Assembly: GCA_024138015.1 (NCBI GenBank) | Contig: JAMXBB010000006.1 | Span: 76,662,135 to 76,726,134 of the forward strand | Origin: Lumnitzera littorea | Lineage: Eukaryota; Streptophyta; Magnoliopsida; Myrtales; Combretaceae | DNA length: 64,000 nt | Direction of reading: 5' to 3' | Shown here: positions 34,738-45,799 of the stretch, piece by piece | Numbering within the stretch: position 1 is the stretch's first letter | Layout of the letters: each line of letters begins with the position of its first letter | Program-made: the position numbers and the translations under genes | Notes under the pieces: generated by a model | Told to the model about the DNA's origin: nothing | The model's input: only the letters and a program-made list of their open reading frames with translations | Database searches by the model: none

Positions 34738-37482
34738 TGTTGAGCCTGGTTTTTTACCCTTCCAGTTCTTTTTAAATTAAGTTTCCTTTAAACCGATCAA
34801 CATTAAAACCTTCACCATTCAATACTGATCTTCGATTAGGGTTTAAAGAAAAACCGTTTACTTTGAAAACATATTGAAGTCACCACCTGACTATAGTGAG
34901 GAAAAATAATTAAGTTATAACTAATTGGGTGAATTGGTTATAACTTAGCCACTAATCTGCATTAAACTGATTTTTGAAATAGCTTATGAAATTAGAAATT
35001 TGGATTCGAGGGTTTTAAACCCTTACAGGTACAACTGACTTTCTAAATTTAACCTTAATCTTAAAAATCACCTTTTTAATTTCATAAAACTCGATTATTA
35101 GCTACTAAAATTAGATAGTTTAAGTAATTTAGGAAAAAGGAAAATTAGATTTTTTTTTATTTTTATTGTTGCCCCCTAGGTGCCTATGTACTTACTATTT
35201 GTGATTAAATGTACGTAGTTCTTTTTGTAAAACTTTAATGGGTTGGTTTTGTTTTAATTCTAAAAATAAATTGGATTCACGTTTTTAATTCAATATGGTT
35301 TATTTGAGAACATTTTCTAAAAAAGGGTCTTAAATTGGAACTTTTTATTTTTGAAAAATTCTAAAATGTCCTAAATTTGAATACGGATTGGTTTATTTTT
35401 CTTATTTAGAAAAATGCCTTTCGAAGTGATCAGATAATTATTCATTCATTAACCTACTTATTTTTATTTTACTTATTTTCCTCATTTACTTATTTTATTT
35501 TATCTATTTCCATTGTACTAAAAAAAATAAATAAATAAACTACTTTCTCTTCTTTTTCTTTTTTTTTCTTCCCTTTTTTCTTCTCTTTTTCTTCTTTTTT
35601 TCTTTACATTTACAATTGGAAAGTAATGTGAGTAGGTAAAATAAGTAAAACAAATAAATATAAAAAAAATGCGGTTGAAATTGGTTTAAACCAAGGAGAA
35701 GCATAGGTTAGATTGGGCACTAGGTTAGATCTCAGGTCAGGTTCGGATTCAACTCCACTAGATTCGAGTCAAGCTTCTAATGTCTTCAACAGCAACTTCA
35801 ATAAAAGGCGGTTCAAGGCAATTCAGGTAGAATTTTTCGTGGGTGAGGAATGTTTTGTATGTATTTTGTTAGAGATAGTAGGGGTAGGGAGATTGCCATG
35901 GCTATTAATGGTAATTTAGGTAATGTTGGTGAGCAGCGGTTGGCAGTAGTTGATGGGGGGTGTTTGGGTGGTGGCTTACTGGGTTCGAGTGAGTAACTAA
36001 GGTTAGGTTTTGAAGTATGGGGTGCTCGATCGTGGGCTTAGTTCGGGTTGAAGAGGGTTGAAGGTATTGGTTTGAGAAGGGGGAGTTTGCTGGTTAGGGT
36101 TTGGTGGTGGTGGTTTGATGAAGCAATTTAGAGGCATAGCCAGGGGAGAGAATGGTTGGGTTTAGGTGCTTGAGTTATAGGGAGTAATCCTAGGGTGGTG
36201 GTATGGCTTGAAATGAAGTAGAGAGAGAGAGAGAGCCGAGGAGAGAGAAAGAGTTGCGATTAAGCTAAAGAGAGAAAGAGTAGTAAAGGAGTGATTGTGA
36301 ATGAATTAGCTGCTCATGGTTAGTTGTTGATGATCGTTTGTGTCCCTAAGACCTCTATTTATACACAAATTCACCTAGTAAACAAGGAAATAAAAAATTA
36401 GACTTGAATGAAAATGTTCGAAAATTTAGTTTTCTTTATGAATTTTGTAGCTCGATTTTAATGTTCATTTAGCTTAATTTGGATGTGTTATTAGGTTCAA
36501 TTTAGAGTAGGCTATGTGGCAAACAAAATCAAAGCAAGGAATTGCACGTATGTCTGTGAAATTTGTGCAAAAATTGGAGCTAAAGTGAAAGGGTCAAGTC
36601 TGTTCTTGATTAGGAAAGTATGGAAAACCTAGAGAAAACGAGGGAAAAAGAGAGAAAAAAAGTAAAGGGAGAGAAAAAGGGGCTGATGTGGTGCTACGCT
36701 AGTCGCATAGTCCAATGGTCACTTGCCACATATCATCATGTGACATGTAGCAATTAACGCAACATGCTACGTAGCGCCATGTTAGCATCGACTAATCTAG
36801 TGCTACTATATGTCAGGATACGTAGTACAGTGAGATCCTAACACATGGCAATTCCTAATGCAATAGTGTTAGTTAAAAAAATAAAAAGGCCCTTCTTACC
36901 TTTGCTATGATTTAAACTCTTGACTTTATGCTCATACCCAATGCCCAGTCGATATGCTTATCTGTTAAGTTGTTAACCTGTGCCTTAGTTCATATGTGCA
37001 ATGCCTTGTCTATATGTGCAATTAATTGCACATATGAACTAAGGTAGCTTAGGCTAGATTTAAATGTATGTCTAGGCCCAATGGCTCGACTTCTAAGCTT
37101 AATTAAAAAATCTACCCTATTAAATTGTTATTCCTTAAAATCATCTTCTTCTTTTTTTTTTTTTTCAATTTTTCCTATATTTTATGACTTTTCAATTTTC
37201 TAAATTTTTTCAATTTTTTTATTTTCTAAACTTCTTATTTTTTAGGCTTCTTTCTAGATTTCCTGTTTTTTATATTTTTCTAAATTTCTTTTTTTTTTTT
37301 GCTTTTTCTTATTTTTGTATTTTTCTAAAATTCTTATTTTTTTTATTTTAAATTTCTTAATTTTTGGATTTTCTTTAATTTTCTATTTTTTTTTTGTGTT
37401 TTTCCTAACTTAGGACCTATTGGGAAAATAAAATAAAAATAAAAATAAGATAAATAAATGAGGTAAAAATCGAGTGTCTACA
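34738..37482 (-). repeat. 3' LTR of Gypsy-A
   Basis: On the minus strand begins tgtagacactcgattttt at 37,482 and ends ccaggctcaaca at 34,738. Colinear with 54,315-58,811 apart from the LTR-B insertion there. It includes a pyrimidine-rich tract 35,540-35,610 and T-rich 37,140-37,400. The 35,713-35,919 open frame is not a gene. Length 2,745 bp. Confidence 0.9.
36354..36364 (-). promoter_or_regulatory. TATA box of the Gypsy-A 3' LTR
   Basis: Minus strand gtataaataga, followed by ggtcttaggg. The 5' LTR has the counterpart gtataattaga at 55,949-55,958, one base weaker. Confidence 0.5.
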
Positions 37483-37500
37483 ATTGCTCCTCTTTATGAT
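37483..37500 (-). other. Polypurine tract of Gypsy-A
   Basis: Minus strand cataaagaggagcaat directly before the 3' LTR start tgtagacactc, a common plant Ty3/gypsy junction. Confidence 0.8.
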
Positions 37501-37624
37501 GAAATTTGAACAAAAGTTTGCCATAAAAATAAAGAGACATTATTTTTGCCCTTAAGGTTGACTTTAAATCAACTAGAAATCTATCCAAGACTCAATCTAC
37601 TAAGGAATTGGTGAAGAAATAAAA

Positions 37625-37945
37625 CCTGGTCGTACCTCTTTAGGCTAACTAACTTAAGTAGGAGTATCTCTAACGGATAAGTAATCCTAGGTTGGAATCA
37701 ATCTAAAAAACCTAGTTATACCTCACTAGGCTCACTAACTTAGGTGGGAGCGTCTCTCGGGACTAGTAACCCTAAGTTGGGATCGATCTAAAACCCGATC
37801 GTACCTCACTAGGCTCACTAACCTAGGTGGAAGCGTCTCTCAGGGATTAGTAACTCTAATTTAGGATCGATCTAAACGACTTAGCCGTACCTCACTAACT
37901 TAGACAAAAGCGTCTCTTAAGGACTAACAACCCTAAACTTAGACT
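37625..37945 (-). repeat. Tandem array of about 85-bp units in the Gypsy-A 3' UTR
   Basis: Four units start at about 37,625, 37,711, 37,795 and 37,880. Each carries cgtacctcactaggctcact, then taggtgggagcgtctctc, then gggatcgatctaaa. The last unit is shorter. The array sits between integrase and the 3' LTR. Confidence 0.85.
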
Positions 37946-37962
37946 TAATTGGAATCAATGAA

Positions 37963-38080
37963 GAGAAGTGCCCTACCGGCGTGCTAAGAGAAACTTAGTG
38001 AAAAGAAGTGCCCTATGGGCTCGCTTGAGAGAAATTGGTGAATGCCTTATAGGCTTACTAAAAGAAACTTAGAGAAGTGA
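37963..38080 (-). repeat. Second tandem array (about 40-bp units) in the Gypsy-A 3' UTR
   Basis: Three units built on gaagtgccctanngg, then gct..gagagaaactt..tgaa, at about 37,965, 38,006 and 38,040. It lies next to the 85-bp array but is unrelated in sequence. Confidence 0.65.
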
Positions 38081-38829
38081 TTGAGTTAAGACCGTATCTT
38101 CAAAGGCTGGCTAAATACTAAATGCAGAAGGTGAGTGCCTTATGGCTAGCTCAAAAAAGACTATTGGGAGTAAAAACTAGTCATAACCTAAATGCAAGTA
38201 TGATGTTCAAAAATCGGTGTACTAGCATTGTGTAGAAGTACTTACTTAGTCCTTATTGATAGCACCCAAACTGTCGAACCTTTCTTGAAAAGCCCCATTA
38301 GAATTGACTGACTCATGTTTTGGTCCTTTATTATCAACCTAAATGTTGGTATAAAACATTTGAGACTCCATCGACTCTTTTTGAGAAATCATGGAAGTTA
38401 AGTCGATGCAGAATGCCATCCACTATTTTTGTCTTTTTAGATCTTTTAAGAACCGAAGCCCTCATCCCCCCCTACTATGGGGTGATTACTTACTTGGATT
38501 TTGCATTTCCTTAAAAAATAGATAATAAAACTCCCTGTTGAGGGGGATTAATCTGTAATAAAGTATTTTAAAGAATTTTATCAATTACCAATGTCCTAGA
38601 TCTCACTCCTTAACTTCTCTCGTGTTTTCAGTGTATAGGTTCAATTAAATGGAGTAAAGGGAGTTAGACCTTTCATTGGAGAGGGCAATTATTCAAACAT
38701 CAACAAATGGCCAAAGATACCAACTTTGCTTATAGATAATGAAAATTAGACCATAATGACATTCAAAATGACTGGCATTTTCATGTTTCGAGCAAAAATT
38801 TCCATTGACTTCTCATGGATAGTACAATT
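38081..38829 (-). other. Gypsy-A 3' UTR spacer, no gene seen
   Basis: About 750 bp between the tandem arrays and the end of integrase. No conserved motif. A 64-codon open frame on the plus strand (38,320-38,514) has no recognisable features. Confidence 0.5.
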
Positions 38830-39904
38830 TTATAGCATCAGCATTTATAAGGTCTCTTAAATTTATACCATCCTTTTTGGACAAAATCAAAGCCCCTCCT
38901 GGTAATACTCACTTTACGATGTAAGGGCCTTCATAATTGGGAGCAAATTTTCCTCTAGAATCTTGTGCATTAGGGAGAGTCTTTCTTAACACCAAATCAT
39001 CCTCATTAAAGTTTCGAGGTCATACCCTTTTGTTGAAAGCTCAAGCCATTCTTTGTTGATAACATTGATTATGACACAAGGCTATCAATCTCCTTTCGTC
39101 AATTAAGTTCAAGTGCTTGATGCATTTCCTTACCCAATTGGTTTTGTCTAACTAAGTTTCTGATATTACCCTAAGCAACGGGATTTCAACCTCTACTAGT
39201 AACATTGCTTTAGCGTTGTATACCGAAGTGTAAGGTATTGCCCCAATTGACGTTTTGATGGAAGGTCAATAGGCCAGGAGTGCAAATGGTAACATCACAT
39301 GCCAGTCCTTACACATAACAGCCATTTTTTCAATGATTCTTTTAAGGTTTTTGTCAGTTACTTCAATGGCTCCATTCATTTAGGGTCGATAAAGAGTAGA
39401 GTTCCTATGAATGATTTGGAACTGTTGGCACAATTCTAACATAACCTTGTTGTTTAGATTGGTGCCATTGTTCATGATGATTGTTTTTAGGGTCCTATAT
39501 TGAGCCAAGATGTCTCTCTTGATTAACTTAACCATAAACCTTTTAGTAACACTCAAGTAAGATGAGGCCTTAACCCATTTACTGAAGTAGTCGATGGTGA
39601 CTAATATGAAGTAATGCCCATTATATGCTTTTAGAGTAATCGGGCCGATGATATCTATGCCCCACATTGAAAAAGGCTACTGTGCTAAAAGTGCATATAG
39701 TTCTTGAGACAAGGCGTTTGTCTTATTCGTATAAAGTTGGCATAAGTGACAATACCTGACGTATTTGATGCAATCACTTTCCATTGTTGACCAATAATAC
39801 CTTAGTCTCATAATTTTCTTAGCCAGCATGTAACCATTCATGTAAGGGCCATATAGTCCTTCGTGTGCTTCTCTCATTAACTTTTCGGCCTCCTTGTCAT
39901 CCAT
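38830..39904 (-). pseudogene. Gypsy-A integrase pseudogene
   Basis: DDE integrase that would insert the cDNA into the genome. The N-terminal zinc-binding part (39,904-39,690) has HEGLYGPYMNG, RYYW and CHLCQ; the second zinc-binding His is Tyr (GPY in place of GPH). The catalytic core (39,667-39,380) has WGIDIIGPI with the first Asp and DYFSKWVKA. The second catalytic Asp is lost, since IMNNGTNLNN stands where TDNGTN is expected. A stop replaces the Lys after LYRP at about 39,378. The core then goes on with NGAIEV, keeping the Glu. The C-terminal GPY/F module (GKFAPNYEGPYIV) lies near 38,950. Not functional. Confidence 0.85.
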
Positions 39905-40049
39905 ATACCTTAAGAGTGTACCGTAAAAAGAGCGTTGATATAAAGTGGACTTGCTTATTAAGAACTAAGTGGATAATCTCCTAATCATCCTTCTATCCTT
40001 TCTTGGCCCCTTCAGTGTATGTACCTTATTGTAGGAATATTTTAACATC

Positions 40050-40640
40050 ATGGTATTACGGCTTTTGGTCATTCATACCTACAATGGTTAGACAGAAAGT
40101 AGGCTTGTCTTCAATTTCAATAGTAAGGGCTGAATCTTAACTTTACCGGATATCTAGATCGTAGATGTAATAGTAGTTAAGGCACTAGCAAATTGGTTCT
40201 AAGTCCTCGGTACATGATTGAAGGTGATTTTTTTGAATTTCCTTGTCAATTTAGTCAAATGCTAGTGATAAGGTACCGGTTTAGAATCTTTGGTCTTATA
40301 CTCTCTTCGAGCTTGGTCGATAATGAGTGAAGAGTCCCCTTATGCTTTTAATTCTTGAATGTCTTTATCTAGAGCCATTTTGAGTCCCATGATGCATGCT
40401 TCATATTAGATGATATTATTAGTAAATGGGAAAACGAGCCTTATAGCTACATATATTAAGTACCTTCAAGGGATATTAGTATTGCCCCAATTCTATACCT
40501 AGGCATGTTGGCTAACCCATTGAAGAACATCTTCCATTTTAGTAGTTCATCATCATCTCCTTTATCAGAGCTTCCCTCAACTACTAAGATATCCTCATCG
40601 AGGAAATTGACTTATACCTCTTGGAGGGTGCTATCGGAGG
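40050..40640 (-). pseudogene. Gypsy-A RNase H pseudogene
   Basis: RNase H that would degrade the RNA strand during cDNA synthesis. Visible pieces on the minus strand are WKMFFNGLAN with GAILISLEG (about 40,540-40,440), then YEACIMGLKMALDKDIQELK (about 40,400-40,350), GDSSLIIDQ, and KKITFNHVPRT..NQFASAL (about 40,230-40,180). The first catalytic Asp is Asn here (FNG where FDG is expected). Several stops and a frameshift. Confidence 0.75.
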
Positions 40641-41233
40641 GATTTTCTACTAACTGATCTGCTAGAGCTTACCCTTTAACAGAATTCCGGTTCATGTGCA
40701 TATTGTCAAACTCTGATAGTAACATTTATTGCTTTGAAATTCTGCCAATTATGGCTGGTTTGTTTACTAAGTACTTTAGGGGATCATACTAAGTTAGTAA
40801 TACATGCTAGTAGTAAAGTGCATATTGTTTGAGCCGATGCACTACCCAGACCAAAGCATATCATGTTCTCTCAATTTCTAAATATTTATGTTCCCCTTCA
40901 GTGAATTTCTTGCTCAAGTAATATATAACCCATTCTTTTCCTTCCTCATCTTTCTAACTATGCATGTACCCCATGGACTCCGATAATATTGTCAGGTATA
41001 AGAATAAAGACTTCCTCAGTTTTAGAGCTATCAGAATTGGAGGGTTCATAAGGTATTCTTTGATCGTTGTAAAGGCTTGCTTGCAGTCTTCATCCCAAAT
41101 GATCTTGGCATTCTTTTTCAACAACTTAAACAAGGGATGGCACTTGTCACTAAGTTGAGATATGAACCAGGCTATATAGTTTAAATGGCCCAATAAGGCT
41201 TTGACTTCTTTAAGTGTGCATGGAAAGGGCAAG
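40641..41233 (-). pseudogene. Gypsy-A RT C-terminal part and start of RNase H
   Basis: The open frame 41,247-40,954 carries LKEVKALLGHLNYIAWFISQL, HPLFKLLKKN, WDEDCKQAF and the IKEYLMNPPIL helix, which is the connection region after RT. The frame then breaks near 40,950 but residues of the same family can be followed to about 40,700. The first codons of the frame (41,234-41,247) belong to the inserted LTR-B. The true gypsy frame enters at the target duplication gcaag (41,229-41,233) and continues from 44,896 on the other side. Confidence 0.8.
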
Positions 41234-42479
41234 TGTAAACCCCGCAAATTTAGTTGTCTAAGTATAGAATCAAATGCTTAAACTATAGATGATTTTCTAA
41301 AGTCAATAGAGCCAGTGAGATTTAAAATCGATTAAAGTCTCAACTCAAAACCTAAACTGAATATGACAAACCTTAAATTATCAATTGAATCTTTAACTGC
41401 ATATGAAGACCCTAAAACCTCAAGTATATGTAACTGCAAAAATTAACCTCGAACCTCATAAAAACCCTAAGATAACAATCGAAGATTTAATCGCGTATGA
41501 ATATATTAAACCCTAAATATATAAAAACACTAGAGATTGTACCCGGACATAATAAAAACCCTAAAACTATAACTTTAAGGATATAAAAGCACTAATTCAC
41601 CATAATTTACCCTAAAACCCTAAGTGATAATATATCCTCCATATTATGCCATTTCATTGGTAAACGATTAAAGATAACTTTCAGTCATGCATAAATATTT
41701 AGAATGCTTAAGTGGTCCCTTAGAAACTAAGATATTGTATTCTAGATCACATTCATCTTCTAAGCATATAACCAAGATAGTATTACATAAAGTTAAGAGT
41801 ATAGTTGAAGCTTAGGTTAGATGTAGTAAACCTTAATACCCTAATTGGTACTTTTCATACTAGTTATACTAAGTAGCTTACCAAATGATGTATATAGGAT
41901 ATAAATATCTAAAGTAAGATCTCATCATCTATTTTTACTAATCAATTCACCAAATGCCTCATTTCCTTAATTTTTCCCTTAATTTTCCTTAATTACTACA
42001 TTATGTATGGGAAGTTGACCAAGTTAACACATATTGACCAAGTTAAAAGGTTGACTAAGTCAACATTTAGAAAAGTCAACAAAAATGTCTCTTTCATTTG
42101 AAAAAAAAATATCTTCCTTCTCATGATTTTTTTCTTTTCTTTTGGCTTTTCTCTTCCTTTTTCCTCTTTTGCCATCCACTTCTTTCCCTTTCCTAGACCC
42201 CACTTCTTTTCCTTTTCAAAAACAAAATAACACAAAACAAAATCCCTTTCTTCTTCTCCTTCCCAACCGTATCTTCCCCTTCCCCTTTGACTCTTCTTTC
42301 CTTTTCAACTTTTCAACAATTTTATCCATAGTCAAGGGCAACTTAAGGTATGCTATTATGTTTTTATGTTTTACTTTATCCTCTTTACTAGTTAGAAGGA
42401 GAAAAGGTTAAGTTATGTGTTGTGTTTATATATTTGTTGATTTAGGCTTAAAGTTTCAATCTTTACATATGGAAGTGTA

Positions 42480-42880
42480 GAATTCTTTAGGCAATAGAAG
42501 AAGATGTATGTGTATATGTCTTTAAGCATGTGTACATAAGGGTATGCTAGAGATATACATGTAGAAATACCTTTGTACATAAGCATTCAATATGTACATA
42601 ACCTAAATTAAGACATCTACTAACTATACATACATATACCATGTTAAATATACTCTTAAAATACAAAAAGAATGAAATTGTGAAGATTTCTTAAGAGGGT
42701 AAATAAGGCATACGAAAATACATATAAAAATACGTATGCCACCATATGTGTATATGGGTATATGTACAAGTATAAATACGGTATAAGTATAAGTATATGT
42801 ATAAATATGCTAGTATACATATAAGTAGAGGAATAGTATAAGTATATGTACATTATGTATAAGTGTACATAAAACACATA
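42480..42880 (+). repeat. TA/GTATA-rich low-complexity centre of LTR B1
   Basis: Runs of atatgtataagtata-type sequence. The same part of the LTR in copies B2 (51,990-52,700) and B3 (56,035-56,400) is also TA-rich but differs in length and order. Confidence 0.6.
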
Positions 42881-42897
42881 ATCATGGGCTTAGGTAA

Positions 42898-43005
42898 GCA
42901 AAGGATGATGTAATCATATGATGACATAAGCTATGACATAAGCAAATGATGACCTAAGCGATGACATAAGTGATTGATGATGTAAGCAATGACATAAGCA
43001 TAGGT
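42898..43005 (+). repeat. Short tandem repeat in LTR B1
   Basis: About seven imperfect copies of gatgacataagc / aatgacataagc, 12-18 bp apart. Confidence 0.6.
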
Positions 43006-43980
43006 TTATAAAATAAAAAATAAGAAGAGTGCATAATAATTAGGTACATAAATTAGTAAACCCTAATCCACTTCCTAAATTGGATTACACTTAATTAAGT
43101 ACATAAAGTAGTGATAGCAAAGTAAAATTCTCTAAGTATAAGAATTTAAGGGTTAACTAAATCATTAAGTATAAATAAAGGATATAAATATAAGAAATAA
43201 GAGTAATTAAGTTTCCATAGTTAAAAGTTCAATAAACTTAGTCAATATTGTAAAACACGGGTCTTAACATCCAAAACAGACATCACCATGTGAACGTGTG
43301 TCCGACAACGATGAAAGTTCTCAAATATTGGAATTAGAGTGAAAAAGTTATAAAATACATAAAGAAAATCTCGTAACTTACAAATATAAGAAAATAGTTA
43401 CTATTAACCCCATTGAGTATGATAAACCTTATACACATTATACTTGGGTTATATTGGGGGAAACTAGATCAACTACAATAGACTTTTAGTTAACTAAGGA
43501 GTCTAACTTCTCAGAATACTTATAAGTGTTACTATATTTTAGGTGTTCAATATCGAGTTCTAGAAACCCTAAAGCTTGAAGAACGAGCAATAATCCAATT
43601 AAGGGAGTTCTAACGACGTACTACTTGCTTATGCGTATTACTTGTTTATGCGTATTACTTGTATAATGTTTTGCTGCTTGCTGTTGCTTATATATTTGAA
43701 TGATTGTTCTACTTGTATGCCATCATCTATGTGATCACTTTTTTTTTAAATTGATAAATATAAATATCTAACTCAAATAACTGGTTCTATTCATCGCATG
43801 TCTATGACCCAGTAAATGTATAGATGGAGAGTGCTAGTTTTGCAAAATGTTGAAAAGGGTATTTTTAGAAAAAGGTTTTCCTAATCTTAAACGTATTTTG
43901 TACGATTTTGATAAGAGTCGCAGTGCTAGAAATGATATTTTATCGTTAAGGCAAAGTTAGCATGAGTTCTCCACTTGATA

Positions 43981-44120
43981 GCGAGAGGACTCGCTTTATT
44001 ATACTTGTAAGGCCTTGGTTAATTTTGATTGCGAGAGGATTCGCTTTATTATGCCTGTAAGGCCTTAGTTAATTTTGGTTGTGAGAGGACTCGCAAGTTT
44101 ATACCTGAGAGGCCTTGGAG
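43981..44120 (+). repeat. 50-bp tandem repeat in LTR B1
   Basis: Units start at 43,981, 44,031 and 44,081 (gcgagaggactcgctttatt, then cttgtaaggccttggtt). The third is partly changed. LTR B2 shows about two units at the same place (50,960-51,040, minus). Confidence 0.8.
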
Positions 44121-44895
44121 GGTGGATAGTCCTAGTTTGGAATCCCCCTATTTGGATTGAAACTCTTTTCTCGACTAAGGTAATAGTCGAGTGTCGCTTA
44201 GAAGGGTAGTGCCCCTAGGTAGCCTCATGCGGGTAAGTTGAGGGGCCCTATACGGGTAAGTACAGGGGATAATTGAAGTGTAGACAACGTAATTCTACAC
44301 CTTCCATAGTTCTGGACTCCTATGGATGTGTTTCTTGCATTCATCGCATATGCATTCATGTTGTATGTAGATAACTTGCCTGCATATGTAATAATAATGT
44401 GTGAAAACTTGCTTGACCGGTGGTGGTAAGGAACGAACTCACTAAGCTGTTATATGCTCACTCCCTCATAGTGTCTCTTGCAGGTTTACTTACATTGGGA
44501 TTGGGATAAGTCTTGAGTGCCGAGTGTGAGATGAAGATATGTATCATAGTATTAGAAATAGCCAAGTACTCATTAGATGATACATAAACATTCTTTGTAG
44601 AAAATTTAATTTTTCTTATATCTCTTTTATAATGATGGTATATCCTGTCTTATTATTTGGTAAGGGACATCGATTCTCTACGGTTCTGAGGAACTGTGGA
44701 ATATCGGATATCTATAGTTATTTATATTTATATGTTATGTTACAATAAATTAATTACTTGAAAATCAGTAATCTTGGTGATTTATTATTTAAAGTCTTGC
44801 AATCTCTGACTTGCAAGACGGTTTACATATTATGGGTGCACACATGTTATGGAAATTTTAGGTAATCCTACTAGGCTCCTTTTAGGTTCTTGACA

Positions 44896-45330
44896 GCAAG
44901 TCAACTATTGCTTTGACTTTATTAAGATCCACTTTGATGCCCCTTTGGTTGATGACAAAACCTAACAATTTCCCTAAAGTCACTCTGAAGGTACACTTCT
45001 TTGGGTTAAGCTTCAACTGGAATTTTCTCAACCTAATAAACAATCTCCTTAGATTATCCACATGCTTTTCTCCTTCCTTGAACTTTATAATCATATCTTT
45101 GACATATACTTCGACTTCTTTGTGCATCATGTCATGAAAGATTACTACCATAGCCCTTTGATATGTTGCCTTGGCATTTTTGAGTCTGAAAGGCATTACT
45201 TTGTAGCACGAGTTGGTAAATGATGGACTACAATTGACGGATATAATCCAAGCATGTGTTCATAGGACCATACAAATACATCTTGGTATTCAGATAGTAA
45301 TGTAGTCATTCTGCCTTTTGGTCCTCTTTC
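44896..45330 (-). pseudogene. Gypsy-A reverse transcriptase pseudogene (internally deleted)
   Basis: RT palm and thumb that would copy the element RNA. The open frame 45,196-44,882 shows MPFRLKNAKATYQRAM, then VYVKDMIIKFKEGEKH, LNPKKCTF and GKLLGFVINQRGI. The catalytic YVDD is YVKD here, so the first catalytic Asp is lost. Upstream, at about 45,320-45,235, the entry part of RT (WSYEHMLGLYPSIV) is recognisable. It runs straight into the SCYKVM residues, so roughly 200 residues of fingers and palm are missing. The frame is then cut at 44,896 by LTR B1. Confidence 0.85.
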
Positions 45331-45799
45331 AAATTTCCTCCAATCTTCAATACCTTGGGGTTGTCATTGGTCCCAACATTAATTATCTTAATTGACTCGT
45401 TAATGGAAATTCTACCTATTTTGTGTTTTTGCTACCTTTCTTGCACATCGTTATGGTCATTGACATCACTCCTGAAGACCAACCTAGTAGGGCCGAAGCT
45501 GATATCAATATTTTCATCACCTATCTACTCAAGGTATCCATGGCCTTTATTCGGATCATTGAATTTGGGAAAAAGAAAAGTATGTAGAAGAAAAAGTGTA
45601 AGTAAGGAAGAAGTGAAGAGAAAAGAGACTGATTCTTACTCATAGGAACTTTCTTTTGAGTACGATTATTTGTAAAACAAAGGTAATTTATTACAAAACT
45701 CTATAAAATACTGGACCGTGATTCATCCTTTACCTTACAAAAGACTTATTGTTATGTATAGGGATGGAGAACTAATTATTTAAGTGCTAGGACTCGTTA
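45331..45799 (-). other. Gypsy-A linker between protease and RT
   Basis: Minus-strand frame remnants such as KIGGNLKEDQKAE near 45,340 fit the stretch before RT. The rest is stop-filled. The plus-strand open frame 45,355-45,645 is a shadow. Confidence 0.5.

Larger units (their letters stand above)
41234..44895 (+). mobile_element. Solo LTR B1 inserted in Gypsy-A reverse transcriptase
   Basis: 3,662 bp, begins tgtaaaccccgcaaattt and ends taggttcttgaca. Perfect 5-bp target duplication gcaag at 41,229-41,233 and 44,896-44,900. With the insert and one gcaag set aside, the RT frame passes from KVKAIVDL to the FPCTLKEV residues without a shift. It has no gag, pol, PBS or PPT. It lies antisense to its host element. 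Open frames inside it (41,996-42,235, 42,142-42,411, 42,656-42,877) are not genes. Confidence 0.92.

Noticed and set aside
35713..35919. Short open frame with a plausible start
   Set aside because: Part of the Gypsy-A LTR; the other LTR (55,310-55,520) has it interrupted.
36700..36880. Structured repeats near the Gypsy-A U3 taken as a separate MITE
   Set aside because: The same stretch is present at the same place in both LTRs, so it belongs to the LTR itself.
42142..42411. 89-codon open frame rich in Phe/Pro/Leu
   Set aside because: It lies inside solo LTR B1 in a pyrimidine-rich leader, with no homologous frame in B2.
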